Origin: Acanthaster planci
Lineage: Eukaryota > Echinodermata > Asteroidea > Valvatida > Acanthasteridae
Assembly: GCF_001949145.1 (NCBI RefSeq)
Contig: NW_019091403.1
Location: 1,001,850 to 1,065,849 of the forward strand
Direction of reading: 5' to 3'
DNA length: 64,000 nucleotides
Shown here: positions 13,101 to 28,100 of the stretch, in pieces
Numbering within the stretch: position 1 is the stretch's first letter
Layout: each line of letters begins with the position of its first letter
The notes under the pieces: generated by a model
Databases searched by the model: none
The model's input: the letters and a program-made list of their open reading frames with translations, nothing else
Told to the model about the DNA's origin: nothing
Translations under genes and position numbers: made by a program

Positions 13101-16100
13101 TTGTGAGCAGTATTGCATAATAATTTGAACCAACTGTACATCCCACATAAAAGTTCTACGATAAGATTAAGGTGACACAACATGCATGACTGACACAAAT
13201 GATGTCACTGTCATTATGTCATTGCCAATGTCATTATCTTGACCCATGACAATTCTAAACCCAACAGTTATACTACTTAAAATACCCCAAGTTTGTCGTA
13301 AGACAAGATTCAATGATTTGTAGCAACATCATAGCCAGCTATGACACAAACACTTGCTACATGACATGCGGAGTACTGTACGTGTAGATTAGGAGCCCCG
13401 ACGACTTCTGTCCTCTGATTTGGAAGGTCTGAAGTTCAAATCCTGTCACGGAACAAACTGCAATAACTTCTACAGAGACAAAACTGTGACCCACATGTCT
13501 GCCTCCTACGGGGAGTTCCTGTTCTTGAGGGGAGACGTCTTCCCCGCCATACGACCATGAGCCTTGAGACGGAAAATCTTGATGAGGATAGGAAGCGCCG
13601 TAATTTGACGCAACCACTGCTCATGGGGGGGGGATGAGTGGGGCGTGTATCTCTGTGTGTCTCGCCCTGCCCTGGGAAGGTAGTGAGGTGTTGAAGACAA
13701 GTGCAGAGAAAAGTGCAAATGAGACTGAGAATGAACCCTGGTGTGGTAATTAGGTTAACAAGGGCGGGGGGTCTTACACTGGGAAATATTTTGTCCGACG
13801 TGCATGGAACCTATTTTCTGATTGTTCAGAAAGGACATAAGGCATGTTACATGTTTTCAGAAAAGAAAATATTCTTGAATCAGAAATGATATATGAAAGT
13901 AGGCAAGGCAGTATTTCCATGCTAAATGTCAGGATCCAAGAGTTTTAATGAAGGTTCTGTTTTTTACCAATAAAATTTTGTTAGCTCAGTCACCTGTATG
14001 CTTAAGGTTCTGTTTGAGAGCTGTGGAGAAAAAAATGCTATGATCTTCCTTGGATGAGACTCAAACCAATGACCTCCAGCTTAGTAGTGCAGGTCAGTCA
14101 ACCTTCACACTGTTCAGGGTCAGATAATGCAATGCCACTCAGCGGCCAAACTGGTTTGAGAATACCATTTTGACCACTGTAGAAACCAAACACGATGGAC
14201 GAAAATTTAACTTTTTCTTACCAAGGATAGTAAAACCAGAATTTCACTATTTCAGCCCCAAATTTTGAACTTTTTTAAAACTTGGAACAGGAGATTGTAT
14301 GAAGTTTACGTCATGTTAACGCCGAAATAAATCTATAAGCATTAACAGAATAAAAATCTACAAGTTTAGCCCAATTTCAAATCTTGGATATCAGTGTGAA
14401 AAGATGTACTTGTCATTTGTTAGAAATTTCTTGATCCATTCTTAACTACTATGCTTTACTGAAGGATCCTATCTGGTGAATGGGGATGAACTTGACCATC
14501 AATGCAGTGGTCAGCTTGACAAACACAGCTGTAACCCCCCAGGGCAGTCTACGGTCCATCTAACAAGGGGCAGTCCCAGACCTAATGGCCACTCATTAGC
14601 CAATTTCTTGTCAATCAAATGACTTCCATCTCCAACACTGGCAACAATTACAACCAGGTCTTGACAACCCAATGTGTCACTGACTGACGCTGACAAATTT
14701 GTTTGGGGGGGGGTGGTTTTTATGACTTGAGGATTGAAGCTGTCCAGGTCTGGTGAATGGCACAGTAATTTGGGGATACATTTGGGATAAATTTCATTAA
14801 TTAGGAAAAATTGGATGTTGACTGATACAACCAACAAGAGGATGATGAAGCGATGACCTTTTGAACAAAAATGGCTAGTCACCGGGCTGAAGATGCACCT
14901 ACCATATTGGTAGCTTCATTCAAATACTCAAAAATTCAAAAAATGTCTGAAGGGGTGGCATTGAGTTGAAGGGAGGGGGGTCTTTTGGTATCAGATGAAA
15001 GATAAACTGATTGATAGGTTTTTAAGCATAAATGGACACTCATTCCATTACTGAACTCTTTGAAATGGGAATCAATGTACTTCAGACAATAATACACTCC
15101 CTCTGACCCCCCCAAAAAAATTAAAGCTGATACAGCGATCTTCCACTGTCCTGGAAAGTACAGAACTCTCCTAGTATTGAAAGAATAAAAAATGCTACAC
15201 AAAAAGAACCAATGTTACAAAATATTGACAATTTACAATCAGCCAGACTTTAACAATACTGTCTATGGGGTGCATGCATATACCATTTCATAATTGCCTT
15301 ATTGAGATGGTCTAAACCAGGCACATGTCCTGGACAAAAAACTTTTCAGCATTTGTGGAATTCCAACAAACACTCCACAGGCTGAGAATATTCTCCTTTG
15401 CTTGTACAAGGATCCTAATTAGACACCCATTCACCGTGCCAACCTTTACTGAGATTCAATTACGGACGTGGAGAGGTTAAGGTCTTGGAAAGAAAAAGTC
15501 ATTGTCGCAGTTCTTTTCAGGCGGAGTTTAATTCATTTCTGGGTCCTGTTTGACTGCAACAGGGGTGCTAACAGGTACAGTTGTTTGGTAATTTTCATCA
15601 TTTGCTTACCTGTAACCGCCAGCCCTCTCTCTCTTGCAATCCATTCAAGTTTTTCCAACTTGACACCTGTCAACGCCAACCTCTGGCGCCTGACAGAAAA
15701 TGGTCATTTCTCACCACAACCAGGCCATTTCCTTCTGGTCTTTATGACTTCAGTCCAATCCTCCCTCAATCAATCATGAGAAAAGACATTCCAACCGAGA
15801 TTAAATTTGGCAGATGTTTTTTTCAGGGGGAATGACTGTTAAGATTAGTGACACGAAAAAAAGGGGAGTTTTTCTGGAATGATTGGTTGCTTGATAGTTG
15901 ATAATCAGTTTATGGCCTCTGGGGGTTGTTTTGTTAATGAAAAGTGGATTTTGGGGCGTCCATGAGTTGACTGACAGAGTGAATGGTGAAGGTGGTTTTT
16001 AAGCCTTGCACACAATGGGGGTAAATATTGCCATGCATTCCTGATATTAATTGAGATTTGTTATGCTTGGAAAACTTAGGGTTGTACAATCACTTGAGCA

Positions 16101-19100
16101 TCAAACTATCAACAGGTAGAATAAATACAGTCTATTAAATGTTCATAAACAGGAGTTCACATATTTTTAAAGACAACTTTAAACCTAACAAAAGTCATGA
16201 ATATATTAGAGTCAATTATTTTCATATACCGTACATATATTCATTACAATTCAGATTTTGAAACACCATTACTTACAAAAATTAAACGAAAAACATTTTA
16301 GTGTTGAAGGATTACTTAAGGTTTTATGAAAAATAGGTTATTTTGGTCCAAGGTATGTAATTTGTTTCATGGGAAAGTTGGTTCAGCTTTTTCTGGACAA
16401 TGACATTACATTTCAAAAAAACATGAATTCTACACTGTTTCCATGGTTGTTACGATAAACATTGACTGCAAACAGAAATGCTGCTTCATGACGAAGGCCC
16501 TGGTGTTGTATTATATATTACTTTGTTGTCAAGGGTTTTAAGAACACAAGAAAAATTGGGATGAATCAATAAATGCGCTCTTTTTTGGACCTGAGGTGAG
16601 ATCTATTCACCTTGATAAGGTGTGTCGCCCACTATGATACCATGAATTCTGACAATGCCAATCATATGTGCAACAACTCCAATTAATTGGTTCCTTCATT
16701 CATCTCGAGTTGAATAAGAGTAAACTAACTGATACATTCTCTCCTGATTGGTCAGTTACGAGTAAGTGGCAGGAGGATCCACCTCCTCATTAGATCTGCA
16801 TCCTGATTGGCTACAATAGGAATTGCCAAAATGTATACTAAATAATTCCACAGAGTTGTTTTGCACAAATCAGTAGACTGCAGTCAACCCCTCTTCTATG
16901 AGAAAATGGCCAGATCCTTTTGAGTGTCCTAGACAGGAGGGGAGGCAAAACAAGTTGAACAGCCAGGCAGACAATTAAAGGCACAACCATTAAGAACTAA
17001 TGGAACTGGCGGGAGAAAAACAGCTCAGCACAAGGTGTGATTTGCATGTCTGGTTGGGGCAGATTGTATGCAAAACAGCGCCGGTCTTCTCAGCTTCCCC
17101 ATTTCAGGGAAAAACCACAGAGCATCTAGAGCTCATACCAGAGAGGTTGTGTCATAGGTCTGAAATGGACAAAAACAACCTCTGTACATCAGGTAGACAG
17201 TTTCAGACGCTGGCAAACAAATAACAGCAGCACTGTGGCAATAGAAACGAGATATTGAAGGCCAGAGGGATGAGAACATGGAAGAACAATATTTACTTAA
17301 GATATCATGAACAAATGAAATAATAACACAAAAGTAAGTATTACTCAATAAATGCAAGAGAGCTGAGTTGTTTTGTGGTCTGCAGTAGCAGCCGGTCAAC
17401 GGTAGGTGAGGCTGGCTTTTATGAACACTGCAGGATTACGAGCATAAAGACTGACCAGCCATAACTTGGAATGTGCCTTCTTTTGTCAATAGATGGCGCT
17501 GTTCTCCTTTCTCTTTTCCACACACAGGTTGGTTCCTGGCCAAGGGTAAAACTGGGCTGGACAAAATGACAGAAATGGGTGACCACAATACCAATGTCCA
17601 TAGTTTTTGGACAGCAAGTGGAGAAGACCAGTATCATAGAATAGTTTCCTGAAGTGGTCAAAAGGGATGCAAACCCGTTATCATGATCTGAACCATTTTA
17701 GAAAAATCACGTTTCATAACTGATCTAGAGGCACAATCTCTTGTTGCTATGACAACTTCACATGAATTGCAAAGGATTTTTGTTGTTTAACTTGAGAGTG
17801 AGCGAAGAGCACAGAAATTTTGCTGTGCAATGCTGTCGCATACAGCTTTAACGAAGAAGTTTTACTTTCTCCAATACAAGAACTGTAACCATGGTTATTT
17901 CACTGCCACAAAGATACGGTTGATTTAGAAACAGAGGCAAGCGTGGATTGTGGCTTGATCCTTGCGGGTGACCTTTGTGAGGCACTGGTCTCATTAACCA
18001 TGGCAACAACTTCAATTACTATTAATAAGTTGTTAGAACAAATCTGCAGTGTCATTTACATTTGGTAACAGATATCCGATAACCTGAATTTGGTGGTCTC
18101 GCATTGCTGCCATTTAAGGTTTGACTTCTGCTGGGCACGGGATAAAAAAAAGCCCAAATTCCTGTGAGAGACTGATAACGGACGAGCGATACGAAACACG
18201 TTCTCTACAAGAACCCAGGGGGAGTTCAGGTACAGTCAGCAACCTATACGCTGACGTTGTGGCTTTGGAGCCCGGGCCTTGTCAAAGAGTCCGGGGGAGC
18301 TTGCTCGCACGAACCCTGTGACCTCGATAAATCGCACATCCCTCCGCCAAGTCGCGAATCCCGGACGCCACCACAATGGCATGCTTGTTATTTTTAGTAG
18401 GCTATATAGCCAGAGTCGCGGTGATGACAATCGCAGAACCTTCTTGACCCAACGTCTGACCACGAAAGTATATCCGCCGGCTTGCACTTGGCCCTCTAGT
18501 TCTCTCTACGTTCGTTCTTTCTTGGCCAAACCCTTCAATGATGAGGCTTTTTCCTTTGAGGGGATAGTAAGTGGCACAAATGAATCTGATCTACTTGATC
18601 AGACTTGAAGCCAGAGGTGCGAGACAGTGATTAAGTCATATGTGGTCAACACACCGGGCACTTGCATGCCTGTTGTGGTTACTACTAACCCTCAAAACAA
18701 GGTCTTCAGTTGCATCAAATTGGGATGTGGTTTGACTGTTTTACCCATAGCAAGTCTAACTGTGTAATTGTCAAACTAGACACTCACACAACCACAAGCA
18801 GTCAGATCCAATGCCAACAAAAGTTTACATTAAACATAGAGAAAGAGGAGCTACGAAGGAAGAAAGTGGAAGTCTGTGACCAAAGCCAAGGAAAAAAATA
18901 CCAATCAAATATCAAATTTTGCAGACATGAATGGTTGTTTGTGCGTTTGATTTACCTGAACAACTCAGTCGTTGTGACCTACATGTCTATGTCCACGTTT
19001 GTTGAAGAAACTGCGGACAGTGTTTCAATTGTATATCTAAAAATTCTGCCAATTCTCTTTATGCAACCAAATGTTGACGACCGGCTTTCTGTCAAGCTTC

Positions 19101-22100
19101 TGAAAACTCCATTTGAAATTACTGAATGAATAAATTAAAATCAGAGACAAACAAACAAATGACTGTTGACCACTTTTCCTGAGCTCGGCCTGTATGTACA
19201 GGTACAGTTGGGGCAAAAGGTTTACAAACAGTCGGTAGAAAAAAAGTTTTCCTTAAATCTGTGCTATTTGAAATAGTTTTGCCAACTTTTTCTCTATGTG
19301 GTCAGAAAAATTGTTTCTCAACTTAATGTTCATATTGCATATTTCAACTGAAAATATTCAGACATTTATTACGGTTCAAAATATTAATATTTCTGAAAAA
19401 TTATTTTGGGAAAAATTTACATCTATCCCCTTACTGTCATTCAAAACATTTCAGAAAGTGGTCCACTGCGACTAAGATGTGACCCAAAATACAGAAAGTG
19501 GCACGACATATTAGGGTTGGATTATGTAATTAAGTACATTAAGTACATTAAGTAGAAACCCATCTTGTCTGTCCAAATGAAAAGAAAAGTTGGTAAGAAT
19601 GAGTGAAATTGTTAAATTTGAGGGAAACTGTTTTTGTTCTACCAGGTGTATGTCAACTTTTTTGCCCCAGCCGTACATGTATAGATTCCCAAGGCATAAA
19701 AAGATGGTCCCCTTTTCTTTTTTGGTGTGCTAGTGAATGTGCATGTGGGTGATGGTTGGGATGGGGTGGGAATCCGAAGAATGGAAAGGAACAGTGGAAC
19801 ATTTCTGAATAAGTAGGAAGTAGTGCATCAACTATTCCTGTGGGGTGGGGGTTGAAATAATGGAGCGCAAATCTCCAAATGTGTCACGTTCTCCTCCCCT
19901 GCTTTCACTGCCAATGTGAAAAGAAGATTCTGACAACATTTCTAGGAACAAGAATTGATGTCTACATGACTTCCGGATTTTCTGTTCAACAATCATGCCA
20001 AAATGGGGTTTCAAACTTTTAATTTTTTTTTGTGGTCGCTATTGCCTGCACCAGACACTGACCCCAACAACTCTTCCTATTTTAGGCACATTTTTGACAA
20101 GGTTGACAGAAGAGTGACAGGGAACACCAGAGCAAGTGTATCAATCTTGCTAGAGTACCAGTGCAGGGGACCAGTGATTTCCAGGAAAAAAGCCCAACCA
20201 GGGGCATGCTCGGAGTCTGAACTTGATACTCCAGGAGCAAAAAACGCCTCAACATGAACTCAAGGTCTTTCACCCTCAGCCCCACTCAACCTGATTATGT
20301 CCCAATCAATTAAATATTCAAATGGTCTGGTCTGGTGTTTGTCAGGGAGCTTAAGCCAAACTCCCTAACCACTCAATCACATTCCAAAAACCACTAAAAC
20401 CCAAAATGGATAGACCAATGCAACTTGTAAGGTCAGCCATCTGATTCCAGTCACCCTTGCCGGGGTCCTACCCTAATAGAAATTTGCGGGTATGGGGCAG
20501 ATATCTGAATTCATGCTGTGATAGTCAAGCTCGGCTACCTGCTCACTTAACAATGTCCATATAATACTCCTTCCGTAAATACTGAAACCCAGGAAGAGGA
20601 TTGAATGTTAGTGCCAATGCATATGCACCAGAAGATGTCTTATAAGAGTTAAGCTGAATCTTGATATATCTGCAGAAATTGATAGCACGTCATGAGATAG
20701 CACAAAAATGCATTTGTTTTCACGATCTATCCACGCTTTTGTTTTGGGCACTTTTGATTGGACATTTAGCTGACGAGTATGTCTTGTTGACAAAATACAA
20801 TCTGAAAGATCCTTAATTGGAGAAAGGATTTGTGACTTTACACAAAAAGTTTGCATGTTAAAAAGTTCCTTCTACAAAGAAGGAACATGTGGCTCATCAT
20901 AGTTATGTATACAGACATCACAATTTTCAACCAACCACATTCTAAACACTGTCCCAGATCTGGCTTAAGTCATATATACATGTATTGTACATGTATCCAC
21001 AATACATGAACTAGCACTAACTGCTCATGCTGTTATGGCATGTGACTCCAAAGCTAAATGAATGTGCCCACAAACATTTTTCCCGCACCCACAAAGGGGG
21101 ATCAAATGTACACATACTTTACACATCCAAATAAAGTGTTGGTATCGTGTTCCTTGTAGTGTCCAAAAGGCCGGCAATCTGTCTTCCTGCAGAATGGAAG
21201 AGATTCGGTGGCATGCGGGGGGGAGGACATGTGCCCCTCCCCAAAAACGGATGAATGGATATTGAACAAGGCTAACAAAAACTTGTCCCCAAAAAACCAC
21301 ACCACTGAAAGCTGGTGCCCCCGTGAGATGCTGGTGCCCCTTTGTGCCAACCCCCCCACAGGTAAAATCCCACATGTCGCTACGCTACTGAAGAGATTCC
21401 ACTTTTTTCACTGACAGAAAAATGGTACATCCAGTTAGTTTGTCTTTTATACCCAGAAATAGTTTTGAATGTGTTGTAAGCAGTTTTGCAATAGAGTTTA
21501 GATGCAAGAATTAATTCATGACAATTAAGCCAACATTTGGAAAAAACCCATTCATGTTGATAATTTTTACTGAACAATTTTCTTGTTGAATTAAAAATTT
21601 TAAAAAAGATCACAGGATTCTCGCAGTTGGAGGTTGTTCCATTTATTGCACTCATGTCTGGGCAAAGGGGCAACTCTCCATTCACTTTGTACGAGCTAAC
21701 AAGGGTTTTGTTCTGTTCATGCCAAGATGCGAATTCGGAATGTAGATTGCCTCATCCAGAGAAAACAGAGAAATGAGGGGAACCCTCACCCTGTGTTCAT
21801 AACGGATAAACCTTTGTGCATGCTAAACGATGCATGTGGCCATTGTTTGTGGCCACTGTTTGTGGCCACTGTTTGGCATGCACAGGGGTTTACCAATTAC
21901 AAAAACAGGGCGAGGGCTCCTTTTGTTTTCTGTGTTTTCTCCAAATGATGCAATCTACATTCAGAATTCGCATCTTGGCATGAACAGAAAAAAAAAAGCC
22001 TTTTTAGCTTGTTATAGTTGAGCTCTGAAGACAAATGACACTGCGTTCAATTTGGATGCTTCCATATTTGTTTTAACACATAAAATCAGAGAAAACATGT

Positions 22101-25100
22101 TTTCCTAAGAGGTGCTCTTTAAAAATTAATCAATACATGTAATTCAGATTTTCTCCAAAGACAACAACACTCTTGTTGCTCAAAAGTTTTGAGAGTGAAA
22201 TGTGGAATAGCCACCAACTCACCTATCAGAGAGAGAAAATCAAGACTCAGAGACATCATCCCGACTGCCAGAATATGGTAGAACAGACAATCCCATATGT
22301 ACACAAAGTAATACGCTATGTGAGTACTTACATGTACAACTGATTTTTCTTGTTTGGCATCTCAACTCTTCAATTACATCACTTTGGTGATTTTTTCCAA
22401 AGTCACCAATCAATTTTCAAAAAGACATACATATGCCTTTAACAAAGCATAAATGGGTGCGGTTAGGGTGGGTGTCAAGGCAACACCCATTCCCTCCCAT
22501 CTCTCTCTCAGTTGCCCGAGGCAACAGAATTCTTAGTTCTTAAATCAAGTTCAACTCACCCAGTTCCCCAGCAAACCAGACCCAATTTTAACCTCCAGAC
22601 CTTTATCCAACCACAAATATTCCACACCTCAGACAATGTGATGCTCAAGCTTGGCTTGGCAGTTTACTGGGCCTTTTTGCTAAGGTACAGTTTTTATTTG
22701 ACAACCAGGGAGGTAGACATTACCGGGAATTGTGTGGCCTTATCTTTTTGACCGCGGGACATAAATAACCTAGAGCAGAGTGGTTTCGGTCACATCAGTG
22801 GAGTAATCAGTCTGGACAACTTGGGATCTCATGAATCAGAGAACCATTCAACAAATTATCTTGTAATTCCATTCACTTTAAAATTTATATTTTACCATGA
22901 AAATATTTACACAAATTACTTGTGCGGTTATTGTGGTTACAATGTTTATTTCAGACAATTCCTTTTTTTTTCACAGAGCTGTATAACTAATAATACATGT
23001 ACGCCCACCAGTGATTAATTACCAGGGAGCCATTGTCCTTCTTGAAGAGATAAACATGTCCCAAGTAGAGGATATTTTCACGTTTTATTCAAACACAAAA
23101 ATGTAGATTTTTGGAGAGGATGTCCCTCCCCGGATTCACCTCAGGATTCGATACAAGGGTACTCAAGCAGAACATGGGATGGTAGATGATCAGCGAGGTG
23201 TGTCAGTCTGAGGGAAGGTTGCCTAAGGTACAGGAGACCCACTGGACTAGGGTGTGAGGATGGGGCGTCAGATGACGCTGGTGTTGAAACCAATGTCTTG
23301 ACGAACTGTGTTGTACTTGAGATCCTGCAATGAATCCTGACTAAGTGTCTTCTACACACCTCAGTGCCCCCAGACACCAAATAAACCGCATCACCATTGG
23401 AATCCCTGCAGTGTCCTGACGACGGAAAGCACATACTGTCCAAAACCTTGACTACCTTCTAGTTCTTATCAGGACTACATGCACACACTCACAAAAGAGA
23501 TATCCTTACACAGTGCTATTGAAAACCTATTACCTTTTCAGATACAGATTGGTGTTGGGCTGGGCAAGCCAGAGATTTTCTGGTCACAAAAATTGGGTAA
23601 GATATGTCGGTACCTCACTGTGTGCTAAAAGAAAAGACATTTCAAGTGGTGCACGTGGTCGTTTGTCATCAGCCTTGCACATTCACCAGCACATATCAAA
23701 GTATTCCAACCACAACCGCAAGGACAGCATAAAAAACATTCGCATATGGAAATGTTATGGCTGAAGCTTTTCATTGAAAATGCTGAAGTTTGGAGATTGA
23801 TACGGTTGGTGAGCAGTTGCATTGTATTTCATGCAATGAGGTTATGTATCCGAGGGTATAAACAAGAACGGTGTGCTACTTTTGCATCTGGAATGACAGT
23901 CAAGGTCTGGTCAACCTCATCCAGGGTAATTAGATATAAACTCTACAAGTTACCTGCTCAGGATCATGCTATCTTCCGACAAAGAAAATACAAATTGACT
24001 AATGCTTCCTTATTTCTGTGTAGAAATAAAATCTGTCCCTTTAACTTGAACAAAGCATTGGTTTTTAGAAGTCTGTTTTTCTTTAAGACATTTACATAAA
24101 TGTCACACACAAAAAAACAGAAACTTACACACATTCTGGAAGACAAAATACAACAGAGGGATCCTTTCAAAATGGAGCTACATGTAGCGTAGTGACTCTT
24201 CCCAAAAGGTGACAAGCCTCAATTCGATCAATGCTGATCAAACACGCTGATAGAAAACACTAAAAAGCTCAGCCCTTTGGGAAAAGATAAGCTTTTATTT
24301 GGAAGGAAAAAGTAAGATTTTGTTGGGAAAGATGCAAAAATGCCCCAACGACTGAAAAGATGTACTCAGATTCCAACTCCCTTTCTTCTGCTTGCCAACA
24401 GAGGGCCTTCTCCATGGCAACCACCAAGCAATGATACAGTCCAGAGTATTTTGGATTACAGAGCAGATTACTACATGTAGTACATGTACATGTATGATGT
24501 TAATGCATGGGAAATATACCAAAGAATGATGTGGGAACCAGTAGGCATATGCAGCGACTGAACCTTGGGCAATTTTATAACCAATATGGACGTTTCACAA
24601 TAGCGTGCACCTCCAAGAGTTTGCAGCGCGTTGGCCAATCACAATGCGCAAAATCTGTCAACGCAATGCGCGTTCAGAAAGGGTTGACAGATTTCAAGTG
24701 TTGTGACTGGCCAAACATGTTGCAAACTCTTGGAGGCGCACTATAGTGAATTGCCCCTAATCTGCAGCTTAAGCCGTGTCCAAATGTCTTAGCTGCGGCT
24801 TGAATTTACACAACAGCATGTACATGTACATGTCTGGTGGCTGCAGTCACTACAGCATGTACACGTACATGTCTGGTGGCTGCAGTCACTCAGAAAAATC
24901 CTTATCAATATACTTTGCTGTCTAAAGACAAACTAGTTTCATTCTAATATTGTAAACTTCTTTGTAGTCAGACAAAACAAGGCATTTGGTGTTACATGTA
25001 TTACTTTCAGCATAAACAAAGACAGGACAGGACTCCCATCGACAAAGCTACGGTACCATCAACTCTGAGCTGCTTGTATGGTTGGAAAACTGACATGATG

Positions 25101-28100
25101 TCAAAGACAATTGACCAAAATTGAGGTGAATTCCTGAACTGATAGTTGGAACACTACGGTGCCTTATCCTTTGCTGACAATGGCCACAGATAGTTCCTAA
25201 CTTTGGGTGGTTGCAAGAAAACTGCAATTCCAAATCAAATGTAACCAGAAAATGCAGCAGCATAAAAACCTTTAAAAATATCTAAAAAGGTAGCACAAAA
25301 AATTACAAACAACATGACTGACTAGAAGTATGTAGTAATATAAAAAAACAAAACAAGTGTTTGGCTACTTGGCAAAAATGTCTTACCATGAACAAGCATA
25401 CCTACAAGTGACAACTCAGAGTTAGTCGAAATTAGTCATGTCTACTTCATCCACCTACCTGGCTGGATTGCTTCCCACTCTCCTGAATCTACACTGGGAT
25501 ATTCTGATATTTGGGGGCGTACACCAAGAAGATGGGAAGGGGGAAGTCATCTGACAGGAAATCACTAACAGGACAAAACAATTTGAAGACTTACGTCAAT
25601 CAGTCTTTACTTACGTAAATGCTCATCTCAAGATCTGTATTTATAACTGATGACTACGGCAAAGACCTCCACCCACTATTATAGCTTAAGGACACCTTGC
25701 CTGCTGTACAAAGTGTCTGGAAATGAATAAGGCAAGAGGAGCGGCCAATTTGCTTGATGAGATGAAATCTTCCTAAAACAAGTACAGTCTTGTGAATAAA
25801 ATTGTCCAAGGTTTCTTGTTTGTTTTTCGAGGTTGATACTGATGAAGCTCCGCTTAGGCTGGAAATCGCTTCCCAAACTCAACTACAAGAAGGGATGAGA
25901 ACACTTCAGTTTTTGTGTGCACCTATTGAGACGGGACAAAAAGCATGTTGTGGGAGCGGTCGTCTGTGACAACTTTGGAATGTCGTCCAGATTCACAGTG
26001 GTACTTAATTCCTGCTTCTCCTTGTAAATCCTCAGGTCATTGTGTCAAGGTTTTTTCAAGTAAAGGGCCTCAAGAGGGGCCTCCAATGACCCACTTTCTG
26101 CCCTGCAACAAAGTGCTTTTGGACACTGATAGGTGCTCAGAGAGAATTCTGCCAACTTCTCCGCTCACAGCTATGTGTTGAATTGATATTTTAGCCTACA
26201 TTTTGTACTTGATACCAACACCTGAGCTTTGTTCTGTCACAAAGAAGCAAACTTATGCCATTCATAAAAGAATCAAAAAGTTCCATCTGAGGCTAAGAGA
26301 TCTTTTAGATATTGAGAAGGGGGTGGGAAAGCTCAAGGGGACCCAAAAATACACCTCTGGCTGACGATACAAACAGACAAGATGACCACAAGCAGGACAA
26401 AATAATTTGGGGGAATTAGGTAGACCAGCTGCCATTTACGTAGGTCCACGGTCATTCAAATCCCTAGATTATGCCCGATGCACCCACCAAGGCAATACCA
26501 ATGGGTGCCAAGTCTGCCCACCTAAGGTGACTCAACCCCAGATCCAGTCTGAAATAACCTCTCCGTGGTTTCTGGAACGCCATTTTTAGGGTGACGATTG
26601 CTCACCACCCACCCCCTGTCCACCTCCTTTTTTTTTTGGCCGTCTGCACCCCCCAGGGTTTTTCTGGACAGACAAATTCCAAAACTCGTGAGGGTGTTAT
26701 CACAGTACATGGGGCTTGAGTCAGCGATTACTGAAATCCTCAAAAATTCTTTTTTGGAAGGTTCATTTTGGTTCTTTAGTCATATCCAGCCAGACAAGGT
26801 CTCCATCTATTTTGGACAAAGATGATGACATGTTCTTGGAAAGGAATCAACTTCACATGACTAAGATAGGTATGGAAGAGTGGAGAAAGTGTCTTAACCT
26901 GGAACTTATTCTTAGCAGCAGAGACAGGTTTCATAAAAGCCCAATTTCTTAAGACTCAAGCCAGAGTATTTTTCGGCCTGGCTGCTGAATTTAGCCCAAT
27001 TTGAAAAAAGTGAGAGAAAATGTTGACACCCTCTTGTTCAATAAGCAAGTTGAGCAAATCTTCGCTTAAACCTTTCTTCAAAGTCATCGAAGTTGAGAGG
27101 TTTCCAAAACATCCCGGTACCAATGGATGACACCAGCGAGGGCAATTGACTAGCCAGAGTGGCCGTCTTGAAGTTGGTCACACTGGCCTACTCTAAGTAG
27201 CCACCACTCTAAAGGTGGCCACACTGGCATGTCCAGCAGCAATAAGGGTGGCCACATTGTCCTACTTGGCCACCGTTCTACCTTTGGCCACCTTGGCAGG
27301 TTCAGCAGTAATTCTAAGAAGGCCACACAGGCCTAATTGGCCACCTTTTACAAGGGGCCACAGTGGCAGGCTCAGCAGTAATACTATGGCCACACTGGCC
27401 TTTAGCCACCATTCTACAAACAGCCACAAAGGCAGGGTCAGCAGTAATTCTAAGATGGCCGCACTGGCCTAATTGGCCTTAAATTCTACAAGTGGCCACA
27501 GTGTCAGGTTCAGCAGTAATAAGGCAGTCACTGCCTAGGCATGCAAGTAAACATGACCCCCTACAATCTACTTGTACCAGTACTTACAGGTGGCATGTCC
27601 AGTTTAGCAACACCTTGTCACTATAGCAGACAGACCCTTTAACACCATCATCCATCACCTACTCAGTCCTTCATCACTCAGTATCTAAATTAGTCTACAG
27701 TGTGCGTCAAGCATCATATCTGGCTAGTGGAAGGATTAACTGGTTTAAGAATTGTCTGAGCAACCTCAATTTACATTTTCCCTTTGCTGGTTCAGATGAT
27801 ACAACCTTTGCTTTAAGCCTTGACAAGCTAACTGCTTAATAGAAGATGAAGTTAATTGCAGCTATTAATAGTGACAAGTAGACAATAAAATGTGCTCCTT
27901 GTGTGACATGGCTGACTTTAGTGCAAAGATACAATTGGAATAGAAAGTCTTTTTGAATATGCATGATGTTAGTGACGGGACTAAGTGTTCTTATGTTTAT
28001 TCATCAAAGGTAATAGGGGAGGAGGGAAATCAGTGACTGCCCTCATGCGTGCATGGGGGTCTTATGGGCAGTGCAAGCTTCACTAATGAATATTCAAAAT

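Noticed and set aside
27215-27472. 85-codon repetitive open frame
   Set aside because: It is a by-product of the 70-bp minisatellite; the repeated residues follow the DNA repeat rather than a protein family.
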